64,000 nt of DNA from Aptenodytes patagonicus (GCF_965638725.1 NC_134950.1:83922157-83986156); one strand, 5' to 3'. Shown: positions 1 to 13,425, counted from the first letter of the stretch. Notes: generated by a model not told the origin, from the sequence alone. Numbers and translations are program-made.

Positions 1-360
1 TCTTGAAATGTGGAGGCAACTAATTTGAATGCACTTGTGCAAGTATGTGTGTAGCAACTGCTGAAGTCGATTGCACATATAGCAGCTAATAACTCCCTGT
101 GTCCTTTAAGCCAGGTTCTCGTGTTCAGCTGAATGTTTTCCCCATGGTAGTAATTTTCAGGATTGTGATACACTGCATCTTATAACAGTTGGAAATGATC
201 AGCCTTTGAGTTTCAGATGACAAATACAGCATTTAGCCATGAAGCATTTTGTGTTCTTTTTACCTATCCAGTAGATGGCTTCCAAGCATCAGAAAATGTA
301 TTTCAATAAGCTCAGTTCTCCTGGCAATTCTTTGATTGTCACACTTGCCCAGATGATAGT
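1..360. other. No gene seen
   Basis: AT-rich unique-looking sequence with no convincing ORF, splice structure or repeat. It leads into the degraded LTR. Confidence 0.5.
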
Positions 361-895
361 GGTGGGTTGGCCCCGGCCAACAGCCAAGCACCCCCACAGC
401 TGCTCGCTCACCCCCCCACACACACCCCAGCGGGAGAAAATGGGAAGAACAAGAGCAAGAAAGCTTTTAGGCCAAGATGAAGACAGAGAAATCACTTACC
501 ATGTACTGTCATGGGCAAAACAGCCTCAACTTGGGGAATTTAACTTAATTTGTTGCCAGTTAGCATAAATATTTAATTACTGATTTGGGTATTGGGAAAC
601 AAAAAAAGACAAACATTAAAACACTTAGGGAAAAAACACCCCTCCTCCTTTCCCAGGCTCAGCTTCACTCCAGACTCCTCTCCTCCCCCTTGTTATCACC
701 ACAGGTCGCACTCAGTCCCTTCAGTGAGGCAACAAGCAGCGCTGTGGGGTTGCAGTTGGGATGTAGTGATTTCTCTCTGCCCCTCCTGGTTTCTCACTCC
801 TTTCCTATGCTTGAGAGTGAGTCCTTCACAGGCTGCAGTCTTCCCCTTCGAGGGTGTACCTGCTCCAATGTCAGCTTGGGATTAAGTAACTTTTA
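361..895 (-). repeat. Degraded avian ERV LTR
   Basis: The left edge (361-470) resembles the left edge of the better preserved LTR at 11420-12004: a GGCCAACAGCCAAGCACC-like start, then C-runs, then a GGGAGAAAATGGGAAGA block. The right part (about 640-890) is C/T-rich and carries the repeated CTGCAGTC / CTGCTCC phrases I associate with a longer relative of the same avian LTR group. By analogy with 11420-12004 the sense strand would be minus. No internal retroviral sequence lies beside it, so it is probably an old solo LTR or fragment. ORFs through it are spurious. The family call is from memory of bird LTRs and the ends are approximate. Confidence 0.5.
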
Positions 896-1049
896 AAACT
901 CCTGCTAAGTTACATTTAAATTACCACTTTTACAAAAGTCTCTTCAACTTTATAAAGCTTCTATCCATGGGGGGAGGGAAGGAAAAAGTAAGTCTATGTT
1001 TTTGTTGTCTTCCCTTTTTGCTTCTTTAATGTCCTATCACATGCACCTA

Positions 1050-1434
1050 TAGAATAGAATAGACTATTTCAGTTGGAAGGGACCTACAACGATCAGCTAG
1101 TCCAACTGCCTGACCAACTCAGGGCTGACCAAGTTCAAGCATGTTGTTAAGGGCATTGTCCAAATGCCTCTTAAACACTGACAGGCTTGAGGCATTGACC
1201 ACCTCTCTAGGAAGCCTGTTCCAGGGTTTGACCACCCTCTCGGTAAAGAAATGCTTCCTAATGTCCGGTCTAAACCTCCCCTGGCGCAGCTTTGAGCCAT
1301 TCCCACGTGTCCTGTCACTGGATACCAGGGAGAAGAGACCAGCACCTCCCTCTCCACTTCCCCTCCTCAGGAAGCTGTAGAGAGCAATGACGTCGCCCCA
1401 CAGCCTCCTTTTCTCCAAACTAGACAAGCCCTAT
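1050..1434 (-). mobile_element. CR1 LINE 3' fragment
   Basis: Read on the minus strand, this is the last part of a CR1 ORF2 followed by the short CR1 3' UTR. The frame covering 1119-1427 encodes the CR1 C-terminal block ([15 protein letters not shown], then DRTRGNG and the [16 protein letters not shown] segment), closely matching the end of the intact ORF2 at 29998-32793. The plus-strand left edge has the GTTGGAAGGGACCT block and AGAATAGAATAGA, a decayed form of the terminal ATTCTATG octamers. It is strongly 5' truncated, as most bird CR1 copies are, and cannot code for active enzyme. Confidence 0.88.
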
Positions 1435-4400
1435 ATTTTTACAGGACATGGATTAGAATAGAGCAAAAGGGTCTGGAGGAAGAGGCTCAGAAGGCAAGGG
1501 TTTAAAATCAATCCTGCATGTGAAAAAAAGTATTAGCAAGGCTTGTCTTGCTTTCCTTCATAACATCTTTAGGACTATGGTAGCACAGAGGAGGAATAGT
1601 GATTTCTTGAGTTCCTGCAGACTGTAACAGGAGATAATGAGAGGTAGAAAAGAGATGGATTGATTCTGGACCTAACACAGGAGATACATGGAAGCTCAAG
1701 TGATGACTTAAATGGTGAAGAAAAGCCATGTTGGTAGCAGTGCGAGGAAGAAGGTATGAAAGAGACATGGCTAGGAGAAATGAGCAAGTTCATGCAGGAA
1801 AATTTAGCAAGTCCCTGGGTACTTTCTAACTGTGTGTGAACTGCCAGCCTATGACTGGAGATGGGGAAAATTTTGCAGTGTATCATCCACAGAAGGTGTA
1901 CTTGCAGCTCTTCTTGTCCTGCTGCCTAAACTGTGACACATGCATAGATCATGCCTACCATAATTTAAGCTTCTCTCAGCCACTCTTTTCAAGTAGAGGC
2001 CTTCACTGCTGTGAGTGTTCTCCAGAAGCGTAGAGGTGTTTCCTGCCTTTCCTGTATTGGTGACTTCACTTAAAGCTTCCTCTTGTTTGTGGGTTGTGTC
2101 CCCACGTTTGGCTGGCATTTACAGTGCTCCTGTTGCTGCAGCAGCAAGGATGATACAGCCAAGAAACACTTAGCCACCTTCTGTTAAAGTTTTGAATGAG
2201 ACATGAGTGAAATCACATGCTCTTGTTTAACGGGCTGTGAAAAGCCCATCTAATCAGGGAGTATGGCTGATCAAATTGGACCACATACCTGTCTTCAGGG
2301 TCACCAAAGGCATATTCAGGGAAATGTTGCTGAACTCCCTCATTAGCCTTCTCAGGTTAGTTTTGAGCATGATTGCTTATGAGTCCTCAGTGATGGACAA
2401 CTAGACCACAACATATTATCTAAGGAGAAAAGTGGGAGTCAAACTTTAGACCCTTAGCATATCCAACAAGGTGGATTTCTTCACAGCTTAGAGGTGCCAT
2501 AGCATTTGGTGTGAGCATAACTCCAGAAAGCAGCAGATACAGGTATCTGGAATTGAGACATTCCTTAGAGCTTGCATCAAAGTCACCTGGACCCAAGCAA
2601 AACTGTGCAGTGACCACCATGAGATGCTCTACCTGGTTTAGTAGAACAAGGTGTCCATGGGTGTTGGACAAAAGATGTGAGCAGTTCACGCTGGCTGTTT
2701 TTCTAAAAGAACCCATGCAAACTGAACAAGGTTTTGGTTCTGTTCTGGGCAGCTCCAGAAGTGTTTCTACATAGAAGTCCCCTTTGAATTACTCAAAGGC
2801 AGGAAAAAAAAGGTGTGACAGTTCGAACAGTAGAAATGTTATTACAGAGGTATTTGAAAAAGGGATCAAAGACATTTTTTCAGACTGTGAGAGTGGCTTA
2901 ATTAAAGGACTTCAGAGCAGCATTAGTCAGGAAAGCTGGTTGTAACGTTTGGTCCACCAAGTGTAATTCGTCTAGGGATACAGAATACTGCACAGAATAA
3001 ATATGATACATTCAGGAATCAAATTAGAGCTGTTTTGAGTTACAGCTACTGGTAGCCCAGTACTTTCAAAATGCAAGGAGAGGTGATGAAAGTAAGGAAC
3101 ATGATTTTAACAAATAGAGAAGAGAACACCACCTGTGTGGAAAGCCACCAGCCTATTTATTGGTGGATATTTTATTGCCCTTTTCAAAAAAAGACATAAC
3201 TTGAATAAAATTCCAGCACAATTAAGTGCGTAAAATACTGGTTTTGATGAAGAGTATTCTCATTTCCTTTCTCTCCCACCTATGTAATATCAAGTAGATC
3301 AAGAGACCTCACATAGTAGACAAAATTTGCTTTTTTTTTCTTTGCTTAAAGGACTATAGCTGGAATTCTGTGGGAGAAGGTGTCACTAAAATCTGTTCAT
3401 ATCATAATCCTGAAATTCCTACTAACTCTATACACGTGGCAGCTCTGCTCTGGAATTTTGCTGGGAAGAGGGAGGGATGCTACCAGCTGTGAGGGGATGT
3501 AAAGGAAAACCAAAGTCTCTTCTATTTCATCTCTCTTTGGAAACACTGTGACTAGGAGAATAAAGAAGCACAGCAAGGCTGGGGAGTACAGGGTGGAACT
3601 AGGCTTGGGTCATGCAAAGCAAGGCATAAGGTAAGCAGCACAAATAGCATCATACAGTGGTAATGTGGTTGCCTAACATTGTTCAGTAAATATGAAAATA
3701 CTTGCTATTTGACCCTGCGTGACCAGCTTTCCATAAGGCTTTCCTCACTGAAGAGCGCTGGAGAATGAAAGATCACTGCTTTTTTCTCATCTGACCAATG
3801 ATCATCCTTTTCTGTTCTCTTAACTTGTAGTCCCAATGCCCTCTGCTGCCTGACATAATTTCTTACAGTGAGCTATAAGCTCGGGAAACAGTGTGATCAA
3901 ATTCCTTGTACCAAAGCACTTATGCAAATTTACAGACTATTTATTGGCATCCTGGTGTCTTTAAAATCACTTCCTAGATTCTTTACCCTCTGCCTTCATT
4001 GACAGCTCCCAGGTCCCTTCCAAAATGTCAGCATGTAGAGGCTGGCTCCATGCGGCAGCTGCAAGGCTGTGTTCTGGGCAGCACCTTTTCCAACAGGTGA
4101 TGAGCACTTTGGTGTGCTGGAAAGTCCAACTATCTGCGAGGCTAGTATTTATCCTCATAAATTGAAGATTATTCTGGTCAACGTCATCAAAACTCGATGG
4201 TAATCCATGTGTACGTGAGAAGGAGCCTCACTCTGCAACAACTGATCTGTCTGCAGTGGAAAAAGGGAAGAAGCAATCTGAGCTACGGCTTCCCATCTTT
4301 CTGAAAATGTAGCTGGTGAGTTCTGTTACTAATCATTTCTGTTTGTCTGGAAGTGTCTGTTTCCTCTCTGTACTGACAAATTCATGTTCAGACACCTCTG

Positions 4401-7400
4401 AATGCGAAGCCTTCGTTCAGGTTATCCCATCTGTGTATTTCTGCCTAAATAAGGCAGTGCAGCAGCTTGGTCTGTGGACTGCTCTTAGACATAATGAATA
4501 ATTTGTCAGCCTGACTGTATGTCTAATTCGCTCTCACTCGTTCCCTCCTTTGAGAAACTGAGCTGCTGCCAGCAATCAGAGCTAGGTAGGAATATCGTGG
4601 CTTGATTACGTAAGTAAGTATCAGTATGTTAACTGTACCTTTGTGACCCCCAAATGTGAAATATTCATAGAAAAATACATGGTTATTAATAGAGCAGTTT
4701 CATGACAACTACATTTTTGAAGCTGTTGAAGAAAAAGAATGATAGTTGTAGATAATTTTAGTGCCCCAGATGCATGTAATTTAGTAACAAAGCAAATGAT
4801 TCCTCTGAGATGCTGCCAGCAACTAGAAATTCCCAGTTTCTTGCCAAGCATTAAAGTCTGCAGCCTTCGAGTGGAGCCACTTCTCCTGCTTTTCTGAATT
4901 CAGTTAAGGCTGTAGAGTTGACTCCTTTTTTTTACAGTTTTGGGGAGGTTGAGTGGAAAGGGGAGTACAGTGACTACCCTCTGGGCTCAACTTATGCCAA
5001 GAGCATGAACAGAAGGAGGGACAATCCTAAGTATTTCTTTCACCTCTGCCTATGAGACAGAAGATTCCTGACGCTGCATTTCAATCTTGGTATATGACCA
5101 GGGAGTCCTATTTTTGTATATTCTTTTTTTGCTAACACAAGCTACATAGAGCTAGGACTCAACACTGTCTCATCTCTTCATCCTGGGCTGCTTAATGTAC
5201 ATCAGGTCATCACAGATATTTTGGATTTAAACCTATGGTTTAAAACACAGTTTAACTGGCATCCAGTCTCTCTTCGTGCACGGAAGTCGTATTGGGTCTG
5301 AATAGAAGGTGGGTTATTTGCTGGAAACTGGGATTTCAGCTATCCAACTTGCTTGACACTCTTGGACAAAACTAAGCAACTGATACTTTCATAGCAGTAG
5401 GATTGTTTAGATTATAGGGTTAAATTAGCAGATTAATTTAATTTCACCATTTTTTGGCAGTTTAGAACATAGATGCAAAGTAATTTGGAGACCTTTTGTT
5501 AGAAAGCAGTTCTTGAATGGGGAGGAAGAAAAGGAGTTTGGTCCCATATCTCAGTTAGAGCACACATTCCATATATATGCCATCATCTCCTAGGTGGTAC
5601 ATGTCCAGATTTAGCAGTGCCTAGTCTCTTGATGTACCCCTGGTGAGCACCCCACCTGGCTTGCCTGGGTGAGCTCTTCTGGCTGGGATCGGATGGGAAC
5701 CGCAATCCCAGAACCTGGGACCAGACGGGAATCCGTGGCATTCGTTTCGGGCCTGTTGCCTGAGGAAGGCATGCATAAAGACAGCAAATGCTGCTCAAGC
5801 TCCTTCTACAGACCTGAGCTAAGAAAAGGTAGGATGCTACAGGATTATGTCAGTATTATACAATGCAAGCGAAAAATGAGGTTTCAGTCTTGAAATGCCT
5901 CTTTTGCTAGATAGGAAAGCACTTAGCTCAGAGTCTACCAGTTGTTCAACCTGTTCTTTTCCTGGCATTTCATTCTTAGTGTGTTTGAATTCACTGGTCT
6001 TTGAATTGTGAGGTTTAAAGGTTAAGTATGAACATTGGGCTGGAGCTATTAGGACTTGCATAATTTCATTCTAGTCCAAAGGAGAGCACATCTTTCAGGA
6101 AAGGTATTACATTTAATCTTAAAATCATTCAGTGAGCTAATCCACCACTGAATTATCTTTACTTTTAAAAGCATATGCCTTTTTTCAGCTGTCTGGCTAC
6201 ATCTACCAGTCATTGAATCCTGACATGCCTTTTTCTGTTAGACTGAAAGACCAGACAGCAAGAATTGATCTTCCTAACAGAATGTGATCAAATCACCCTT
6301 AACTTTTTCCTGGTTAAACTGAACAGATACCACTCATTTTAAGGTTCATCTTCAGTCTTTTAATCTCTCCCGTGATATGATTATGAACTCCTCCTTCCTG
6401 CATTCCAAATACTAACACAGGGCTTAGCATTTGAATCAGTCTCACGTGAGCACTGTATAAAGAGAAAATAATAGAAAAACTCAATTTCTGCCTGGGATTT
6501 CTCTGTCTCTACATCCAACAACAGTAACAAGATCTACCTGTTTATTCCCGAGACCTAGTTTTTGAGCTGAAATTTAAACAAGCATTTTCCACACTCCAAG
6601 GAAGAACTTATCCCTAACTGCAAGGTTGGTCTGAGATGCAGAAGACAGACTTGCCAGCCAACCAGTCTTGTCAGACAGGCTGGTAAGATGGGCAGGGGAG
6701 CACCAAGCAGTGACAGTATTTTAGGTCTGGGACCCCCACAAAGCCTATGGCCACTTCTCTTTGCGCATGTTCAGTTGCAAACCATTGGGGATTGAGGGAA
6801 TTTACTGGGTCCTAGGGCTGGGAGTATGGCTGTTTTTAAGCATGGCAGCAGTACATATACAGCTAGCTTACGTGCTTGTGTGTTTTACGTCTCCAGATGA
6901 TGTGTGTTACCATAGGACATTTCATATAAATAACTGCAGAACTTTGGACCGGGTAAAACTAAGGTCAGCTACACAGAAGCAGGATTTGCATGTCCTTGGT
7001 GTGATAGGGCAAATCAGGACCACAAATGTTGTTTAGCTTGTTCTACGATCTGAGCAAGGGGATCACACTGTAGGCTTCTGTTTGGGTTTTTATGATTGGC
7101 TCATTCCAATAAAGATACAAATATGCCTAAGATGATAGAAAAATGATCTGGCACTGGTGGTCAAAAAACAAATACCCTAAAAGCCAGAGAGGCAAATGAA
7201 GAATGCAGGGAAAGAAACAGAAGAAGGATGTAAAAATAACAACAACAACAACAGATAAGTTATCTATTGCCAGAACAGAGTATCACCACAGATGACTAGT
7301 TTTCCCAAAGGCATAGAGAAACAGACGCCCACTGTTACTGTACCACTCATCCTAGGCATGTATGTTGTGCCCTAAAGAGGGATGCAAAGGATTTGCTCCA

Positions 7401-8595
7401 ATGTGACAGAACTACCAGCATCTTTTATGTCTTGCACTCCCTACATTTCGAATATTGACAGGCTACTGGACCGCTACGCTGTTCAGGCTCAGTCTGGTGA
7501 ATCAATCTCGAATTACAAGCAGAGTCTTTACATCGACCCATGAGATTTAAGAAAGGAATAAAAATCTTTTAATTGGAAAAGCTTCTCAGCACGTGTACAG
7601 ATAAGAAAGCTTTCCAAGTCTTTCTACAGGACCTAGCAATTCTTGCTCCAGAGCAATTTGTCAGTAATGAAAACTGTAGACATGAGGTGAGGATATCTGT
7701 GCGACCAGACTGAACTCCTTCTTGTGAGCTGGTGTTCACCTAGAGGCAGGTTGTTAAGATTTAAGAATGGATGGCCAGATGATAAGAGCATCCAAGTCTG
7801 GCAGCTCCAAATATTTGCAGATGATATCAGAAAACAAATGGCAGAAACATCCTGAAACTTCCTCCTTTCACAAGTTAACATAAAGTTATTCTACCTGTTC
7901 AGGCTTTGGACATCTGTTTCAGAATGTACTATGAATATAGGCTGCATGTAGTAATGAGTATTTTGCCTTTAGAGATTGTCCACACATATATTCACATGTT
8001 GATGTACATACACCCAAAGTGAAGACCTCATGGAGGAGTACCTGTGGAACAGTAATACAGGTGCGCGTGTGCCCGTCCTGCCTTTGGTTCCTCTCAGCCA
8101 GCTGGCTGGACTGGAGTGGACTTTCCTTTACACCTTCTGTAAGCAATGACTCACAGCTTCTTTGAGGCTTGTTCTCTGCTTGTGTGAAATCTTTTCCTTC
8201 TGTTTAATTTCTTTTGTTTGATGTAGCTTATCCCAACAATGCAACAGTTTTGAAATTAAACCTGTCTTGTAGGGAATGTTTCCTTATTAGTTGTGTGTGG
8301 TAGGTGCATCTCTTCTCCCCATAAAATGTTCAACTCATAGCAACATCCAAACCTGAAGCAAGAGATGGGAGAGGGCACAGCAGCTATTTGCTAGGTAGAT
8401 ATATATGCTCAAACATTCATTATCTTCTATGTGAGAATGATGAGCCCAGAATCCTGTCATTGCAAAAATCCACAAAAAGCACTAATGTTTGAGATAGAAG
8501 TATGGAAGGTTTTAGTTTTATGTGGAGGATAATAAGGCCTGCAGAAAACATCGAACTAGAAACGAGAGAGTTCCACTGCCCGCTGTAAATTGTGA
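1435..8595. other. Gene-poor interval, nothing recognised
   Basis: About 7 kb of AT-rich sequence with only short ORFs (under 95 codons) whose translations show no family signature, and with no chain of phase-compatible exons. A short AAC microsatellite lies near 7230-7250. Old diverged repeats or regulatory elements could be present but cannot be supported by eye. Confidence 0.5.
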
Positions 8596-9440
8596 CTGAA
8601 AATACAATCTTTGTTCAGATACTCCACAGATCCACTGGAGCAGAACAGGATGCAGAAACTGCAATATACTTCATGTAAAGGACCTGAAGGTATTTCTCAG
8701 GGTATCATCTCCTTTACTCTTGATCATTTCTGCTCACTTGACATTTTGATGGCAGAACTGGAGGAAAATTCCCCCTTTAAAGACAATGCTAAGATTAATT
8801 TACCACCTTCCTCAGAACAGGATGACCAGCTCCAGAAAAGGAAAACATAAATCATATGTCTTGTCTTCTACTCTGCTGAGTTTCCAGAAGACTCACTTCT
8901 TAGATAGACTCCCCCTCCACAGAGAGAGAAGGCTAAAGGACTTCTTCCATCATAAAAGCTCCAAATTCAAGCAGGCCACTAAGCCTCAGATCCAGCCACC
9001 AAGTGGATCAGAACCGGGTAAAGGCATAGTGTTTCCAGTACTGTCATGCTCACTGCCACTAGCTCTTCCCTGAAAACAAGCTTCAAAGGAAACCTGAATG
9101 AGGGATATCTCAGTCACCCTTTTCTGACCCAGAAATCTCAGATCAGCCCCTCACTGCAGAAGACCGATGGGCTAAATCCATTCCCACAAACAGTATAATG
9201 CGAGCAGCTTCCCCCCGATTATTGTTTGAGGCCACCAATTTTCTGTGTTCACCCTACATTACATATGGAATGGCAAGAACACTCCATTTTCCTTTCCAGA
9301 AGAGTGTACAACATAAATACTTCACTTCTAGAGCTTCTCCATCAGTGAAATGTAGTGAACCTAGCTGGAGAGGTAAGGCAAACTTCAATTTTAGTGGTAA
9401 CAGCTCCAAACACGCAGACAAAAATGTAGACAAGAAATAG
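8596..9440 (+). pseudogene. Decayed coding-like stretch, unidentified
   Basis: Three consecutive plus-strand frames carry protein-like composition: frame of 8611 up to the stop at 8850 (acidic, ends DDQLQKRKT), frame of 8786 to 9073, and frame of 9198 (open from upstream, about 9140) to 9440 (ends SSKHADKNVDKK). Between them the reading frame is lost by stops and shifts, and no splice signals were found that would rescue it. The pieces could be remnants of one single-exon coding sequence such as an old retrocopy or dead gene. I do not recognise the protein. Chance open frames in a region of moderate GC remain a real alternative. Confidence 0.3.
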
Positions 9441-11419
9441 ATCTGATGGGAATTTGTACCGGTTGTGGGGGGTTTTTTTCATCCACTTCTGTTCCCTTCA
9501 GAGGTAGTTATTGGTAGTGAGAGTAGTAGATTAGGATCATTTTTTTAAAGGTGATGATGAATGCATATTAACTGGTCATGGTGCAGTTCAAATTCTTGAA
9601 CTGTCTGGTTCAAACTACAAGATAAATTTGGAATATCTTAAGACTTTTGTCTTCTGTGGCTGTTTTTTTATTTTTCTTTTTTTTCCCCCTCAATGCTAAC
9701 TGAATAGTATGTGAGAATTTTTAGCTTTTAATACCACTTTGAGAACTTCTTTCTATTTATGTAGTACACTGCATTTCAGTTACAGGACCAGTTTGGCCTC
9801 TAGTGGAAGGACATGCTTGTGGCTACAGCAGAATTCTTGTGCTGAGCAAAGGATTACAGAGAAATTTTATACTCACTTGGAATACATCCCCATTTTCTCC
9901 TGCCCTGTGGCAATTCAGACACCAAGGGCTCAAAGTGCTTTGATTTTGCTCATCTGAGGATTCCTCTGACTTTTCCTCTGCAAAAATAGAAAGAAACCAC
10001 AAAAAAAAGGAAAGGGAAGAAGTTTACCCTGAGCAGAGGCAGAGAGCTGTGTACTAGCCAGTTAAGTGCAAGAAATTACTCTTAATTGGAAAAAAAATAT
10101 ATTTACATATAAAAAAGGGAGATAATCTTTATTTTAATTGGGAATGGCCAGACTGCCTCCTGGAGAAAATACAGAGAAATTCAAGCTAAAAACCTGTCTG
10201 GAAGTCCTGGAGTATTCTAAAGGGGAGATCAGCTACAAAGATTAATGCTCTCCACCAATAATACAGGAACAATGTGAGATAAAAATCTGCCAGGGGGTGC
10301 TCACAAAGGTTTTATCTGCTGGAAGCTCTCTAAGAGATATCCTTTTCCACGGACAACTTGTCTGCTAATGCCTTCTGAGCACATGCAACGTGAGGCACAA
10401 GATACAAGAAAAGCTGGTTACACCGACTTCCAAAGAAATTAGTAATTAATAGAGAAAAAGCCTTTCCCAGGACAGTGGTAACTTTCTGCAAATAGCTGAA
10501 TCAGGAAACCAATACAACATACAGCAATCACCACATGCCTAGTTTATTTTTTTCCCACTATCTTCTGTGACATCATCACAGAAACATTAAAATGAAGACT
10601 TTCTGTAAACGTCTTACACATTATAGGTTTCAAATGAGATGCTAGTATTTCTTTGCAAGGAAGGGGTTAGCATTAGGAGATAAAAGAGAATTTTTTATCA
10701 TATCTAAAGACTAGAAACAATTTCATAACAGCCTTTAAAGCGTGCAGGTCCTTCACGAAGGAATGCAGGGGATGGAGACAAATCTTGACATGAATTTAAA
10801 CACTGATATTCACTGCCATAGTAAACTATCTGAAAATCAATAGATAAAACAGTATTGAGGAATTTCACCTAACAGGTGAAATTCCTTAGTCCTGTTTTAA
10901 CTGGTATATACGGAAACATAGAAAATAACAGGTATTTCTTGAGTATTCATATTAGTACCTAGTTGCAAAAATGCAGTAGCAGAAAGCTGTTTTTCACAAT
11001 GTGGAAAACATTGCATTTTAGAGCACCATTGCATTTTATTACTCCTTGTTTATACTGGTAACGTTCACACTTTGTCTACCTATATATAGGTTAAAAATTT
11101 TATTTCCAATCTTCTGAATCATTTATTTTAAGGTCAAACTATAGATGGAAAACCTCAGTGTATTATAAAATTCTCAAGCACCTAGAAACGTGGTTATCTC
11201 TTCCTTTCTTCCCATACTGGTCCCGAGCAAATTTTTATCACAACATTTAGTCTGTTTAGAAGTCATCTTCCACCCTTGCCTCTTTTTCTTTTGTTACCAA
11301 ATTTACTGAAATTTCTCAGATTTAATATACCCCTTCAATAGGCTTGATTTTTCAGCATGGAGCTAGCTGAAATATCATTTTACTGATGTGAGTGGACAGT
11401 AGAAATCCACTTGAACAAC
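9441..11419. other. Nothing recognised
   Basis: AT-rich sequence with homopolymer A and T tracts, no ORF above 72 codons with a plausible product, and no repeat I could name. Confidence 0.5.
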
Positions 11420-12004
11420 TGTCGTGGTTTAACCTCAGCCGCCAACTCAGCACCACACAGCCACTCGCTCACTCTCCCACCCCCCGGTGGGATGGGGGAG
11501 AGAATTGGAAGAGTAAAAGTGAGAAAACTCATGGGTTGAGATAAGAACAGTTTAATAATTGAAATAATAATAACAACAACAGTAATAATAATTGTAATAA
11601 CAATAATAATAATAGAATATACAAAGCAAGTGATGCACAATGCAATTGCTCACCACCCGCCAACCGATGCCCAGCCAGTCCCTGAGCAGTGGGGGGCCAA
11701 CTCCCCGGCCAGCTTTCCCCAGTTTATGTACTGAGCATGACGTCACATGGTATGGAATGTCCCTTGGGCCAGTTGGGGTCAGCTGTCCTGGCTGTGCCCC
11801 CTCCCAGCTTCTTGTGCACCTCCAGCCTTCTCAGTCGGTAGAGCATGGGGAGCTGACAAGTCCTTGACTAGTGTAAGCACTGCTTAGCAACAACTAAAAC
11901 ATGGGTGTGTTATCAACATTGTTCTCATCCTAAATCTAAACCACAGCACTGTACCAGCTACTAGGAAGAAAGTTAACTCTATCCCAGCTGAAACCAGGAA
12001 AACA
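11420..12004 (-). mobile_element. Solo avian ERV LTR
   Basis: A 585-bp block beginning TGTCGTGG and ending AAAACA, so each strand starts TG and ends CA. On the minus strand it reads as a promoter-bearing LTR: a consensus CRE (TGACGTCA, 11738-11745), then about 15-25 nt downstream a TATA-like ACATAAA, then an ATTAAA poly(A) signal near 11551-11556 and the CACGACA end. No retroviral coding sequence or second LTR lies next to it, so it looks like a solo LTR left by recombination. Flanks ACAAC (left) and ACCTC (right) do not form a clean duplication. The family belongs to a common bird LTR group (ERVL/ERVK-like by memory). Confidence 0.75.
11557..11616. repeat. AAT/AAC microsatellite inside the LTR
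   Basis: Imperfect run of AAT and AAC trinucleotides within the LTR's transcribed region. It explains the artefactual Ile/Val-rich and Tyr/Cys-rich ORFs on the minus strand here. Confidence 0.8.
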
Positions 12005-13353
12005 ACCTCACCACATCTCTGTACAAAAGAAGCAGAATACCATGTGCATTAGTCTATCTTCTCCTTAGATAGAGGTGTATCACCTGACTTGCTGGTCATA
12101 TTGCATGAGGGATATTCATTCCCTCTCTTAAACAGAAAACACTGGTGAGCCCTTAGCTTAGTTTCTTTTTCCCTTTGCACTTCATGAAAATTTAGCTGTG
12201 GTAGGAAGGAATGCACTTCCTCTGTGAAAACATAAAAGTGAAACAGACATGCAATTTAAATTCAAAGAACACACAAAAATAAGGAAAGCGGGTAAAGAAA
12301 TGCTTGAAAATTGTGTGCTAGTGACTTCCATTTTTTCTCAGTCAGGAAGAGACCATTAATTTGCATTTTGTTCAGTTTCATGGCTTTAGTGAAGTCCGGA
12401 ATTTTTTGTGCTTGTTACCTCTCTGCTATGTTAACCAAAGGTTGGATGGCACATGACATTAAGACCCGATTTGAGTATCAAGATAGATACTCACCACCTC
12501 TTTTAAACATGTGTTTCAAAAGGGCTTAATGTCTCAATCTAAAGCCAAGTAGCCACCTGGAGCACTGTTGCCCCTTTGCAAAACTCTCTGCCATTGCTGT
12601 TGGGCCATTCTCCAAGCAGCGTTCTCCTTCGATGCTGGTATGCTCCCGTAGGGCTGGAAACCTGGTATGGCTGGGAACCACCCACTCTCTGTGAATGTAA
12701 ATGATCTTTTGAAGAAGTGGTATTTATCAGTAACTGGAAGTTCTCTGAGATGACGCCTCTGTGCTCTTCACCACCTGACCGCCTTCCCCTTTACTTCAGA
12801 GCCTGCCTGGACACCATGAGACTCTCGGGAATGGATGGACTAAGGGCACCTGTGGCTCATTCAGGTCCATGCATGCAATGAGAAGGGTGAGAAAAGCACT
12901 TCTAAAACTAAAGAGTGTGACTTGAACTCTTGAAATTACAGACTCTTTGTTCAGTTTTTCTGACTACAAGATAATCACCATAGATGAATTTTAAACACCC
13001 AAAGGAAAACTGTCTTTTAAGAGAGCAGCTCAATTTCTTAATATATTTGGATCCTACCATATTGCCTCCAAAATCCATTTAGAATGCAATTTGCTACTAC
13101 TATTCCATAGTAATTAGTGTGTTATCTAATAAAACCAGTATGTTATTTGGTGCTCAGATCATGTTATTGTTGTGCCTATGTAAGCTAGAATGGAGATCCT
13201 GCCCAAACCTGCGTTCCAAGATGACAACCTTCTCAGTTCATACATCAAAGATCGTTTTGAATCAGAATAGCTTTTTCCCCAACCGTCAAACTATTTTCAG
13301 TCAGTCACTGAAGAACAGCAGCCCTTAGACTTCTAACCCCAGTGAGAGGGATC
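12005..13353. other. No gene; possible old repeat inside
   Basis: Sequence between the solo LTR and the provirus. Apart from the candidate repeat at about 12600-12900 nothing is recognisable. The right end supplies the proviral target site. Confidence 0.45.
12600..12900. repeat. Possible ancient interspersed repeat
   Basis: The stretch around TTATCAGTAACTGGAAGTTC followed by TCTGAGATG, a C-rich pyrimidine section and GGGCACCTGTGGC resembles, from memory, an old repeat seen in turtle and archosaur DNA. There is only one copy in this window, so internal comparison cannot test the idea. Confidence 0.25.
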
Positions 13354-13425
13354 ATGATGTTACCATAAGTCGGCAGATGAAAAACTCTCTAAGACTCAAT
13401 TTGGAGTTTTAGAAAGCAGGCATTC

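Noticed and set aside
11380-11746. Ile/Val-rich and Tyr/Cys-rich ORFs
   Set aside because: Translation of the AAT/AAC microsatellite within the solo LTR.
12001-12006. AACAAC as a 6-bp target duplication of the solo LTR (also at 11414-11419)
   Set aside because: Using it would make the LTR end in GAA instead of the expected CA. The TG...CA boundaries give no matching flanks, so the match is probably chance.
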